From: Pseudoprevotella muciniphila
GTDB lineage: Bacteria > Bacteroidota > Bacteroidia > Bacteroidales > Bacteroidaceae
DNA: 64,000 bases
NCBI RefSeq assembly: GCF_003265305.2
Contig: NZ_CP033459.1
Coordinates: 124,001 to 188,000 of the forward strand
Direction: 5' to 3'
Made by a program: the position numbers and the translations under genes. The notes beneath the pieces were generated by a model, which ran no database searches, had not been told where the DNA came from, and worked only from the letters and a program-made list of their open reading frames with translations. Below are positions 28,456 to 38,800 of this stretch, piece by piece (positions within the stretch are counted from its first letter, which is position 1; each line of letters opens with the position of its first letter).

Positions 28456-31400
28456 CTATTTTATTATGATAATCTTTTTCCCATCAGTTTCGTTGCCGTG
28501 AGTTTTGGCGCGATATATGTAGATACCTGCCGGAAGTGGCATCCCTGTAGTGGTGCTGAGGTTCCAGGTCGTGGTGCAATATGGACTACCTTCAGTATTG
28601 ACAGTCTTTGCCCAAACACGTCTTCCAAATACGTCATAAACTTCAATCTCAACTTCAGTGTTTCCTGTTGATGTATCTATGTTTGATACAACGAAATTGG
28701 TATTTGTTCGCGAAGGATTGTTTGTGGCATAAATGTCAAATTCTGAATTTAGGTTCTCTGTAACAACAAAACTTAAAACTGCTGTACTCGAATTGTCGCA
28801 TACATCCCAAGCACGGAAAGTAAGTGTGTGATGACCCGGCTCGATGCCTGTCAGTTGATAAGTTACAGTCCCGCTGTTGTAACTGCTGAAATCGTAGGTG
28901 AAGTATTTATTTAGAATATAAGTGTCGGAAGTCTTCCCATCAATAACCAATTCCATATCATGACCCAAAATGTTACCCGTTACATCAATTCCAGTCTCAT
29001 CAGTAATGGTTGCACCGAATAAAATGTCTTGACCTACCATGCCTCCATAAATAAACTCCGGATCATTGAGATAAGGTTGGATTTTGGGACCCAACGTATC
29101 TTTAACTGTTGATGTATCGGTGCCATAAAGGTAGAATTGCTCGTTTTTACCATGGGCTTCTGTAAGTCTGTCATTGCTAACGGCATACAATGCAATTTGC
29201 GCCGCATCTTCTGTGTAACTGATACCGCGAGGAATAACGGTAGTTAAACTAAATTTACCGTTTGAAACACTGTCGTTGCCTTCATAGATGATTGTTTGGC
29301 GTGTTGTGTACTTCATGGGAGTGTCAGCACTGCCATCGTTGTTCTTACAGGTAATTGTTTCTTCATGATCGTAAATCGTAGCCGTAAGAACACCATTGAA
29401 ATTGGGAAGGTTTTCGATGTGACCACTGAAACGTACTAACTGACCGGCTTTGAGTTGTATGAAACTGCTACGTTGTAAAGCCACACCATTTATGCTGTCA
29501 AGAATGATGTCATACTTAGGTATGGCGACCTTCAGTGCTGGGTCTCCGAGAAGGGCATATTTCAGTTTGTTGGAAGTTACGTCGTCGCTTGAACTGACGA
29601 GATCGTTTTTGCAAAGACGGATGGCATCACCCATAGTATATTGACGTCCATCTTTGTCAAAATTGAATACATACTTGCAAAATGCCTTGTTCAGAGCACG
29701 GTTATAACTGGCATAAACAGCACGTGAAGAACACATAACACTTATGGCACCACCGTTTGGGTTAAACAAAGCACGACGACCTATATCTTCTTCCTGCTGA
29801 TCAATAGGAGTGATTTCACAGGAAGCGAAAACCCATATTGGCAAGTTTGGAGAAGCGTTTTCGCTGAAGTCTTCTTCCTTCAGCAGATTGGCATGAGAAA
29901 GTTGATGAGGAGAACCATGCCCCGTGTAATTGAACATTAAAGCACCATTCTGCATCAAGGCCTTTAAGGCGGATGTGGCTTCCGGGAATGTGTTTCCTGT
30001 TGCACTCGTTACACGCCTGTAGGCATCTTGATATATCTTCCTGACTACAAACTTGTCGTTGGTAGCATCAGTAAAGGTCTCAACGGTACTTTCAGTGTCT
30101 TTCATGTGCATGTTGTTGTCGCCATTATCTGCAAGGAAGACAACCATCTCTTTCCAACTGCCTGTATGCTCATTATTGCTGTAGGCTATAATCTTGTCAA
30201 CAAGTATCTTGGCGGTGGCTGCATCATGACAAGGGATTCTTCCAATACCTAGGTCAGTCTTTTCTCGAAGAATGTTGCTGCCTTCCCCATCGTCCAAAAG
30301 ACCAAAATAGTCATCGCAGGGATAGGTGTTGAGCGAACCCAACGATATACTTGTTGAAGTTCCGATGTTGTTTTCGTACGAAAGGAGGAAATTATTCAGG
30401 TTATAGTTCTTACCAGTTGACGTAACACCACGATTGTCCCAAAGGCAATCTCCAAACAGCAGAAGATACTTGGGCATATCATCGTCTGTTGAAGCACGGT
30501 CGTAAAGCATCTTCATGTAAAGTCTGTATGCGCTGGCATCAGGTGTGCCTCCTGAAAACTCATTATATAGAGTTCCGGCTTGTACGACTTTTACCTTCAT
30601 CCCATCACTAGTGCTGTGTAGGTCTGCAATACGTTTTGCCTGTTCATCAAGAATGCCGCTTGAGGGAGTGATGATAACCATATCGTATGGTGTGGCATCG
30701 CCATGTAAATCCTGATTGGCGATAGTCCCATCACTATCTGGTGATGGGTATTCCTCATTCAGATTAACTATCACATATCGTTCCAGTCCATCAGGTAAAT
30801 TGGCTGTAAGGGTAGAACCGGACAACGCAGTCGAAACACGAGCAGCGTTTATGCCTTTTCTGCCAATGCGCCAGACTTCTGTATTTGAAGTAGCGTTTGC
30901 TATCGTTATGTTGACGGCACCAAAAATGTTAGGACTGAAAGAATAACCATTATCTGTTGCGTCCAATCGCCTCGTATAGTTTACTCTGATATAATCAAGC
31001 CGAGACGTGTTGTTGTTGCTCGTCTGCAATTTGATGTTGTTCGATGAGGTAATATTCGTTGTATTGAAAGAACCAACCACAAGACGCCCACTCTCGTTCT
31101 CACCATACATCGGGACACTAAGCGTGCCAAGCGTGGAACCATTAAGTGTGGTTGTCAGTGCTGTTGATGACATATTGCTACTCGCACTGAATGCGATGTC
31201 AACAATAGCAGGAGAATTCTCAACTGCACCAGGGGCATGAAGAGTATAGGTCTTGCTCTGTCCCGAAGAAAAATCATAACTGTCTAAAAACTCCCTGCCG
31301 CCAGGATAAACGGAATAAGCATCATTGTCTATCGTATTATATGAACGGACAGTGTCGATGGAAGTAGTAGTTGCTTCAGCAGCAAGAGTGTTCAGCGTCA

Positions 31401-32154
31401 GAGGATTGTCTCCTTGTGTTACGAAGTAATAGGAATACTTTGAATAGGGATTCTGTCGGTGTGTCCATTTTTTGCTGCCGTTCTGATAAGTCCAGCGAAT
31501 AACGCCTTCTGCGAAGAACATTACTTTACTGTTTGTGCGGTATAAAGGAATCTCTTCCAAGTCGTCCGTAAGAGCATCATAACCCGAAAAATTGAATGAT
31601 TCCGGAATACTGCGCCCTCCATAACCATAAACTTTTATCTTGTTGATGTCAGTAAATCCCATTCTTGAAAGTTGGGATGTCGTCATTTGGTAAATACCCT
31701 CTTCTGATACGTGGATTTTTACCCAAGTGCCTTGAGACAGCACTGAATGTTCAGCATAACGAGAGGCTTTTGACGCGTCCTTCAGTTTTATGCGATTTTC
31801 TGATTTCTTCTTCGGTGTAACGAGAATAGACTTAATCCTATAATAGGTTCCTTCACGTTGAACAAAAGGTAAGAGACGTATTTCTAGAACAGGCTTTTTG
31901 CGTGAATAGGCAACATGAAATTCTGGCACGGGATTTTCGCCTACTGTCAGCCCCTGCGACTTCAATTCCTTGCGTTCTCTTGAAGTTAGTTTCTCAAGTT
32001 CAGGATATTGCAAAGACACCTCTGTAACACCCTCAACTAACCCTTCAAACCATGTGCCCACGGGATAGTCCTCTGATGAAAGTGTAACAAACTCTTGCGC
32101 ATAACTGGCAAGTGCAAGAATAAATGCTGTTATTATGGTAGAAATCCTTTTCAT
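28456..32154 (-). CDS. porU: Type IX secretion system sortase PorU
   Basis: A 1232-residue C25-family cysteine peptidase that removes the C-terminal signal of cargo proteins and joins them to surface lipid. The catalytic dyad is His746 in NYTGHGSP and Cys779 in FASCEITP; the 33-residue spacing is the same as I recall for Porphyromonas PorU. The signal peptide ends at SYAQ. The protein itself carries a type IX C-terminal domain, ending LPAGIYIYRAKT...IIIIK. The order sprA, FAH-like, porU, porV on one strand suggests joint expression. Confidence 0.96.
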   Translation of the reverse strand: MKRISTIITAFILALASYAQEFVTLSSEDYPVGTWFEGLVEGVTEVSLQYPELEKLTSRERKELKSQGLTVGENPVPEFHVAYSRKKPVLEIRLLPFVQREGTYYRIKSILVTPKKKSENRIKLKDASKASRYAEHSVLSQGTWVKIHVSEEGIYQMTTSQLSRMGFTDINKIKVYGYGGRSIPESFNFSGYDALTDDLEEIPLYRTNSKVMFFAEGVIRWTYQNGSKKWTHRQNPYSKYSYYFVTQGDNPLTLNTLAAEATTTSIDTVRSYNTIDNDAYSVYPGGREFLDSYDFSSGQSKTYTLHAPGAVENSPAIVDIAFSASSNMSSTALTTTLNGSTLGTLSVPMYGENESGRLVVGSFNTTNITSSNNIKLQTSNNNTSRLDYIRVNYTRRLDATDNGYSFSPNIFGAVNITIANATSNTEVWRIGRKGINAARVSTALSGSTLTANLPDGLERYVIVNLNEEYPSPDSDGTIANQDLHGDATPYDMVIITPSSGILDEQAKRIADLHSTSDGMKVKVVQAGTLYNEFSGGTPDASAYRLYMKMLYDRASTDDDMPKYLLLFGDCLWDNRGVTSTGKNYNLNNFLLSYENNIGTSTSISLGSLNTYPCDDYFGLLDDGEGSNILREKTDLGIGRIPCHDAATAKILVDKIIAYSNNEHTGSWKEMVVFLADNGDNNMHMKDTESTVETFTDATNDKFVVRKIYQDAYRRVTSATGNTFPEATSALKALMQNGALMFNYTGHGSPHQLSHANLLKEEDFSENASPNLPIWVFASCEITPIDQQEEDIGRRALFNPNGGAISVMCSSRAVYASYNRALNKAFCKYVFNFDKDGRQYTMGDAIRLCKNDLVSSSDDVTSNKLKYALLGDPALKVAIPKYDIILDSINGVALQRSSFIQLKAGQLVRFSGHIENLPNFNGVLTATIYDHEETITCKNNDGSADTPMKYTTRQTIIYEGNDSVSNGKFSLTTVIPRGISYTEDAAQIALYAVSNDRLTEAHGKNEQFYLYGTDTSTVKDTLGPKIQPYLNDPEFIYGGMVGQDILFGATITDETGIDVTGNILGHDMELVIDGKTSDTYILNKYFTYDFSSYNSGTVTYQLTGIEPGHHTLTFRAWDVCDNSSTAVLSFVVTENLNSEFDIYATNNPSRTNTNFVVSNIDTSTGNTEVEIEVYDVFGRRVWAKTVNTEGSPYCTTTWNLSTTTGMPLPAGIYIYRAKTHGNETDGKKIIIIK

Positions 32155-32195
32155 GAATTATTCAATGTTATAGTCCCAAGAGTGGAGATGGGTGT

Positions 32196-32780
32196 TCATT
32201 TGATGTTGAACGAAAGTATATGCCGGTCATTTATGTATCCGTCAATGTGACAATTCTCAGTTGCGATAAATGGCATGTCGTCAGTGTCGATAAGTATGTA
32301 ATCGCCTTGGCGCACAGTTGAATACTTGCTGTAGGCTGCAATTATTTTGGATGCCTTGGCAATGAAATCTGTTTCTTTTATTTGTTGCACAGACTCTCCG
32401 TTAATGCAGAGTGATGCAGACAGCAAAGAAATGTCAATGTCGTTCAGCAAGATGCAATCGCTTATATTCACAGCACCATCAAAACTTGTTGCCATATCGT
32501 ATGACGTGTGCTGTCCGATAAGCAAGTCATGCAAGTCTGTTGCTACAAATCTGCAAGCCATTCCAATCGCATCAAAATAACGATGGGCAAAGCGTTCTGA
32601 AATACTTCTGCCGAGACGGCTTAGTCGTACTGTCAGGCAAAGACGACCTTCAAATTGTTCTGCAAAGTTAGGAATAAAGAATGGCTTACCATTGTTAACC
32701 AACGCACTATCAACTATATGGTAGAAAGAATATTCCGCCATATTGTTGTTGCTTGTTTGGCTCACTCCTATGAATTTCAT
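32196..32780 (-). CDS. FAA-hydrolase-fold protein with altered active site
   Basis: A 194-residue cytosolic protein. The segments DSALVNNGKPFFIP, VRLSRLGRSISERFAHRYFDAI, FVATDLHD and the ending DGYINDRHILSF align in my memory with the small fumarylacetoacetate/fumarylpyruvate hydrolase family of Bacteroidales. The first metal Glu is present (QFEGRL), but the second Glu of the usual E-x-E pair is Arg, the lysine before FDG is missing, and the late GTPAGVG loop is DTDDMPF. It is therefore probably not a normal hydrolase. It lies between sprA (26 nt) and porU (41 nt) in the T9SS cluster. Confidence 0.72.
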   Translation of the reverse strand: MKFIGVSQTSNNNMAEYSFYHIVDSALVNNGKPFFIPNFAEQFEGRLCLTVRLSRLGRSISERFAHRYFDAIGMACRFVATDLHDLLIGQHTSYDMATSFDGAVNISDCILLNDIDISLLSASLCINGESVQQIKETDFIAKASKIIAAYSKYSTVRQGDYILIDTDDMPFIATENCHIDGYINDRHILSFNIK

Positions 32781-32806
32781 TTCAGAATAATGTTGCTTTT
32801 ATTTTA

Positions 32807-35800
32807 TTATCGCGACAACGAGAACTTCAAACTCACACCGAAGTCTTGTGTAGTAATAGGATAACTGGATGATGTAAGCAAGGGCTTGTTCATGTTCCTG
32901 TCGTAATATGCTGTCAGAGAGAGGTATCTGCTCAAGGCATATTCTGCACTGAAACTGATTTGAACGGCCTGGTTGCCACTTGTTGCCTGGCTTAATATGG
33001 TTTGTATGTTGCGCTGGATGGCAGATTGGTTTCTCAATGAAATGTCAAGTTTCAAATTGAGGTCACTCGACCAACTGTTTCTGCTGTTCCTGCTGTTTGT
33101 CGTTCTGCTCTTATTGTTTTCTTCGTCATCTGTTTTCTTGCCGTTCGTGCGTTTAGTGCGGACGGTGCGCTTCGGTTGGAACAATTTCAAACCTTGTACC
33201 TTGTAGCCAAAACCAATGACGAAGTCATTCGACATCGTTTCCGTAATTTGCTGGGATGTCATTGAAAGATTAACCACACGAGTATGTCGCCACTCCACTT
33301 TAGCGGTCAGATTGTTTAAGAATGTCATGTCAACACCGAAAAGAGGTGAGAATGTCTCATTAAGGCTTACCGTCGAAATGTCGAACATCGAAGAAGGAAT
33401 GGGAGTTCCCGACGTTACATCATTTACAAATCCTAAACCATTCATAAACTGTTGGAAACTTGTATAGGTGCTATAACTGCCTACAGAATATATGCTTTTA
33501 TAAGAATGATTGAGATTGAAACTCTTGAATACACGTTTAAAAGCATTAAGTTTGGATAAGCCGCTGTAAGTAATCGACCAGTTGGGAAGAAGTTTCTTGA
33601 GGGCAGGGAAGAACTCAAGTGAAGAGCCGCTCATCGTGTATGCATTAAGGAAAGCCGGTATCATGACATCTCCTGAATAGGGACTTACCGTACCATTTTC
33701 AGGATTGAACTCTTGTCCTGCAAACGATGAGTTTTCAGGATATATGGCATGGGCGTACTGTCCTTCAACACGACTTTGGTAACGAGGCAAAGATGCCACG
33801 AATTTGTTGAAAGTCTTGTTGCTATAGTTGTTGTCGGCATTGCCCATAGATGCAAAAGCACTATTCAAACTGATGGTTGTCATTGTGAAAGAACCAGTCT
33901 GGGTGGTGGGCATACCTTCATACATATATTGAATGCTCTTTGAGCGATTGATGTTGCGAGTTGCTGACAAATCGATTTTTAAGTTGGGAATAGGCTCAAG
34001 AGTTGCCCTAATTTGCAAATCTTCTGTGAACGACGTCGCTGCAGGCGTAATAATACTGTCGCTGCGCATCAACCAGCCCCTGTCTGCTGCTTTCTCTATA
34101 TATTTATCGTCAACAAATCCAAAACCGAAATCCAGCCCAGGAGCAAGCATGCCGCCATTACTTCTCTGACCAAAAATGTCGCCAACGTTTGGCAGGAAAC
34201 CGGGTATGCTCATATTGAAAGTGTTTTTGTAACTGACACTGACATTTCGCAGCATCATGGCAAATCTGGCTGCGCCAAGGGCAAAATTGTATGCTTTGGT
34301 GTTCTTGTTGCGAGGCGGTGTGGCGGTAACTGTTAGTTTTATTTTTACAGAGTCCTTGCTTGAAGTTTTAAGAACAATGCTGTTGTTGTCCTTAATCTTG
34401 TATTTCACAGGGTAACGCTTGCCATCTTCTGTTATCGCATTGACACGAATTTTCTTCGACTTCTTGTTGTGCGAAATCGTTATCGTAGTGTCTGCTAAAA
34501 GTTGCACTTCCTTCTCAAAGCGGTTCGGATTAGGACGGCTTCCTCCTTTCACGGTAGTTTTACCGTCTTTCCCGTCTTTGTCATCGTTCTTTTCGTCTTT
34601 CTTATCAGTCTTGGCTTTAGGCTTTGGTGTGGGCTTCTTTGTAGGAGATCTCTTACCTTGACCGTTAAACTTTTGATTGGCTTCTTTTAAGAATGGTACG
34701 TGATTATATAATGTTTCGAAGTTAAGTCTTCCATTGACATTGATATTTCGTGAATTAGCAATCGTGTTGCCCAACGAAGTGCCGTCATCGAGATCTGAGC
34801 CGCGAGTCCAGTTATAGTTGGCAGTATAACTTACATCGCTTGTAATCCAGTCGAAAATAGGTATCTTATTGATGGGAAGTTTGTAACTCGCTTCAAAGGC
34901 TTGTTGGTATGTCAACGGTGTTCCCATGTGTTGGATGCTGTGCCACACAGAATCTTTCCATGCACTATATCTGTCGGGGAATAGATCCTTGTTTACAGCA
35001 GTATATGGCTGTTGTATCTCCGCGTCTGTTGCAGACGTGAAACTGGCATGCAGATTCTTTGTGAAGTCCCAGCGTATGGCAAAGTTCCTGTTCCAGAAAA
35101 AGTCGCTGCTCCATGATAAAGGCAAACTCTTGTTGTCAAGATTTTCTATGTCGCGCTCTTGGAATTCATAGTAACTGCGGGTGATGTCGCTGTTGAATGT
35201 TATGCTCTGTGGCAGATAGTTGAAACCAAGTTCTTTAAGTATTGTAAACCACTTACTCTTGCTTTTCAGTTTCTTGAAGGGTTCAAATGTCTTATATACA
35301 GGAGACCATGCGTATGCGAAAGAGTATTTCCAATCCTGATCCAATTCCCACACTGTTGTCTCGCCTGTGGTATATCTGCGACTTGTGGCAAAACCGAACG
35401 TAAAGTTGGCAGGGTCGTATGGCATAGGATGGTTTTTCGTGGCGATGTTGAACCTCAGACCAGTAAGACTGAAGTTTTTGTTTGTAACAACTCTGTCGGT
35501 TATGTTGCGAAGTGAATCTTTTTCGTGTTTCGATGCCAGACCATCAAGGGCATCTTCCATCTCCATGTCAGTATCAAGAGGGTTGTATCTGGGAGAAGAT
35601 TTCGACTTGCTGTAACTATAATAGAGTGGTGCGTTCAGTTTTGCTTTTTCAGGAAGCAACTTGCCTAATTGCACGTTAGTAGTCATGGAGAACTCTGTAA
35701 GATTGTCGTTCCGACGCTGGTTTACAGTTTCCTCAAGACCACCAAAACCCTCTGTTTCATGGTGACCGGACAAGTTAATGGTGGCAAAATCGCTAAGTTG

Positions 35801-38800
35801 TAGATTAAGATTGGCTCTTGCTGCCCAACCACCATGATTTGAGTAGTTTTGCAAACGAAGTTCATTCGCCCAGACTTCTGCACTCTTTGTAGAACGAGAG
35901 TTGTTTCGCACACCAATCATTATTACGCGTACATCACCTATCGACGGATTACCCATCACACTGACTTTGTTGGCAGGTTTGTTGGGATCGTATTCGCTAT
36001 ATAAACTGCCATAACTTGCCATACCAAGGCTCTTTTGAAGGTTGCGTTTCTTCTTGATGTCTGTAAGCAACTCGAAGTCGATGTCTATCATGTTTTCTTC
36101 GGGCCATACTATCGTCGCACCCTTCGTGCCTTGTGTGTATTTACCCTCTGGAGTTACTTTCAGCGGAACTTCATATTCGTAGAAGTTGTTCTTGAAGTCA
36201 GTACCCAAACGTAAGAAAATACTGATTTCTCCATCCTGAAGGTTGGGGTCGCCCGCAAGTGCGTTGGCATGTGCAAACATTTGTACATGTTTGTAATTAC
36301 GCAAGTCGAGATATGTGTTCTTATAGACTGCACGTGCATCGCCTGTTGCAAGATTTTCTACAACCAGGCTTAATGACTGTTCGTCATTCTCAAGAATTTG
36401 GCTTTGTCCGGGAGTTACGACACGTGTAATACCTGGCGGAATAACATAGTTTACAGGTGTTTTGTCGGCGTTCTCTTCGAATCCGACACTGCTCGCTGCA
36501 AGTGTTCCGCTCGTTGAAGGTGTCTCGCCGTTGTAAAGCGCCTGTTCATAGTTGCGCCATTCGCCATGTACAAGATTGAATGTGGCAAAACGAAGAACAA
36601 CAGGTTCCTTGAAATTCGTAAGGAACATACGCATGAAGCGGATGCTACTGAAATCGTTTATATTGCCTTGTTTGCTGTCGTACTGGTCAACGGGAATACG
36701 GAACAGATACCATGTTACTTCTTTAGTGTTGCCGTCGCGCGTCTTCGGAGAAGTCGTACGGCTGTCGACAATGTAGTTCTGGCCTACTTGCATAGAAGAA
36801 GGATCAATCTTCACATGGTATTGGAAGTATTTTTCGTATTCGTTCAGCGTGTAGTCTTGGTTGATGTCTTCACAATCGGGAGTAGTCTTATATGCAGTAC
36901 TATAACTTTCTGGGCTATTATCTGAGTCTGGAGAGTTTCCGTTGGTTCCGTTAATATATTTATAACGGTCAAGAATACCTAATCTGAGATTGTCGTAGTC
37001 AGAACCTCTGAAGTAGTGGTATCGGTCGTTACTTGGACTCGCAAAAATGCTATCATATACTTCTGCTGATACCTTACCTTTAACTTGTGAAAGATAGTCT
37101 GCGTATGCACCATAAGTTTGCTCCTCTATGCTACTCAAACCGTTAAGACCAACGTCTTGACGGTTTCTTGAACCGCTTGAAGTGTTGAATGCGTATGTTA
37201 CGGTTGATTTTGTTGAAACTTTACCCCAGGCGGTTGTGCTGAATTGCTGGTCATTATCGTTGGTAGGCAAACCGCTTTCGTATGATTTCTTGCCGTCCTT
37301 GAGAATGTCCTCGCTGATTTCACCAAGATTGAAGTATAAGTCTCCACTCAGGTCTTGCCCGGTTTCTTTTGCCTTGACAAATGGATCCATCATCCAAAAT
37401 TCTATGAATTCAATGTTGGATCTTTCAAAGTCAGTCGTCTCAAGTTTGCGCATCATACCGCCCCAACGTTTTTCGGGATTATTAAGTCTGCCTTGTGAAT
37501 TCAGGTCGGGGTCAAGGTTGTATGGGCCGCGCTCGTTAGGATAGTAAGAGAGGTTGAGTACGTTCAGTGTAGCACTCTCTTTCTGTTGAATTTGGCGATT
37601 TGGGAACAACTCGTTGATGTAAACTTCTCTGACATAAGGGTCACTCAACTGCGCAAGGTCGTTCTTGATGTATCCTGGAGTAAGCGAACTGCTTCGTCGA
37701 GTAAACAGCGGGTCGATGTAATACCATGAAAGCAAAGCACGGTTGTAGCCGTATCGGACATCATTGTTGTATGTGCTTTCCGTGAACATTGATGGCGCAC
37801 TCGAGATAATCCATTCATGCGGGTCGCTGATGTCTATGTCGGTATTTGCATTCTCAAAGTCGTCAAGATATGACGCATTTCCTTGCGAGGAAGAATTGTT
37901 ACCTGCAATGAGTTGAGCAAACTCAGCGGTGAAATTTATGCTCGAAGGCTGTGTAAGGTTAAGCAATGGTAACTTGTCTAACATGTTTGTCAGCCATTGA
38001 CTCTCTTTCTTCCATGACATGTTAAGGCCCCATATCGTGTTGTTAAGGGGCTCGCCACCCATGGAGACTTTTGTTGTTTGAGGTTTCTCACTAAGATGTA
38101 GGAAAGTTCCGCCAATTTGGAAATTCTTGGAGAAGTCGTATTGCCAATTCAGTCCAAACATCGTCTTGCGTTGCATGCCGTATTCGCTGTTGCTCTCAAG
38201 ACTGACACTTATTGGAGTGCCGGCATCAAGAATGCTTTGGTTCTGAATGTGTACTATACCACCAAAATAATCCACCGTATAGTCGGTTCCTTCAATAAGA
38301 GTCTGTCCGCCTGCAGTAACTACCACTGAACCTTGAGGAATATGAGTGGATCCGAGGATTATCTCATTTGTCTTTGTGGCCTTGAACTCGCCAGTAATCT
38401 CAAACTTATTCTTTTCGGCAATTTGCTTTGCAATAGTCTTTGTCGAATCATACAATTCCTGAAATACATATTTGTCTGCAATGGCGTCATTGCCTATAAC
38501 ACTGCGAAGGTAGGAACCAAATGGCTCTACTACAGGAAAATAAACCCTGCCGCTTGAGGCATCAATCGTATAACCCTCAACAAAGTCAAAATAACTGTTA
38601 GGATTACGTTTGTTATTATTGTCCAGACGGTCGAGACCGAGAAGTTGGAGTATCTTTTTGTCCTTGAGATTTGGCTCTGGGAGATAACTTAGGAAAACAC
38701 CGCTTGTATCACTAAGGAACTTGATGTCCATCTTGAACTTTTCTTTCTTTACACTCGTGGCACCGAGTGAATATACATTCTTCATCATCAGGTCCCAGTT

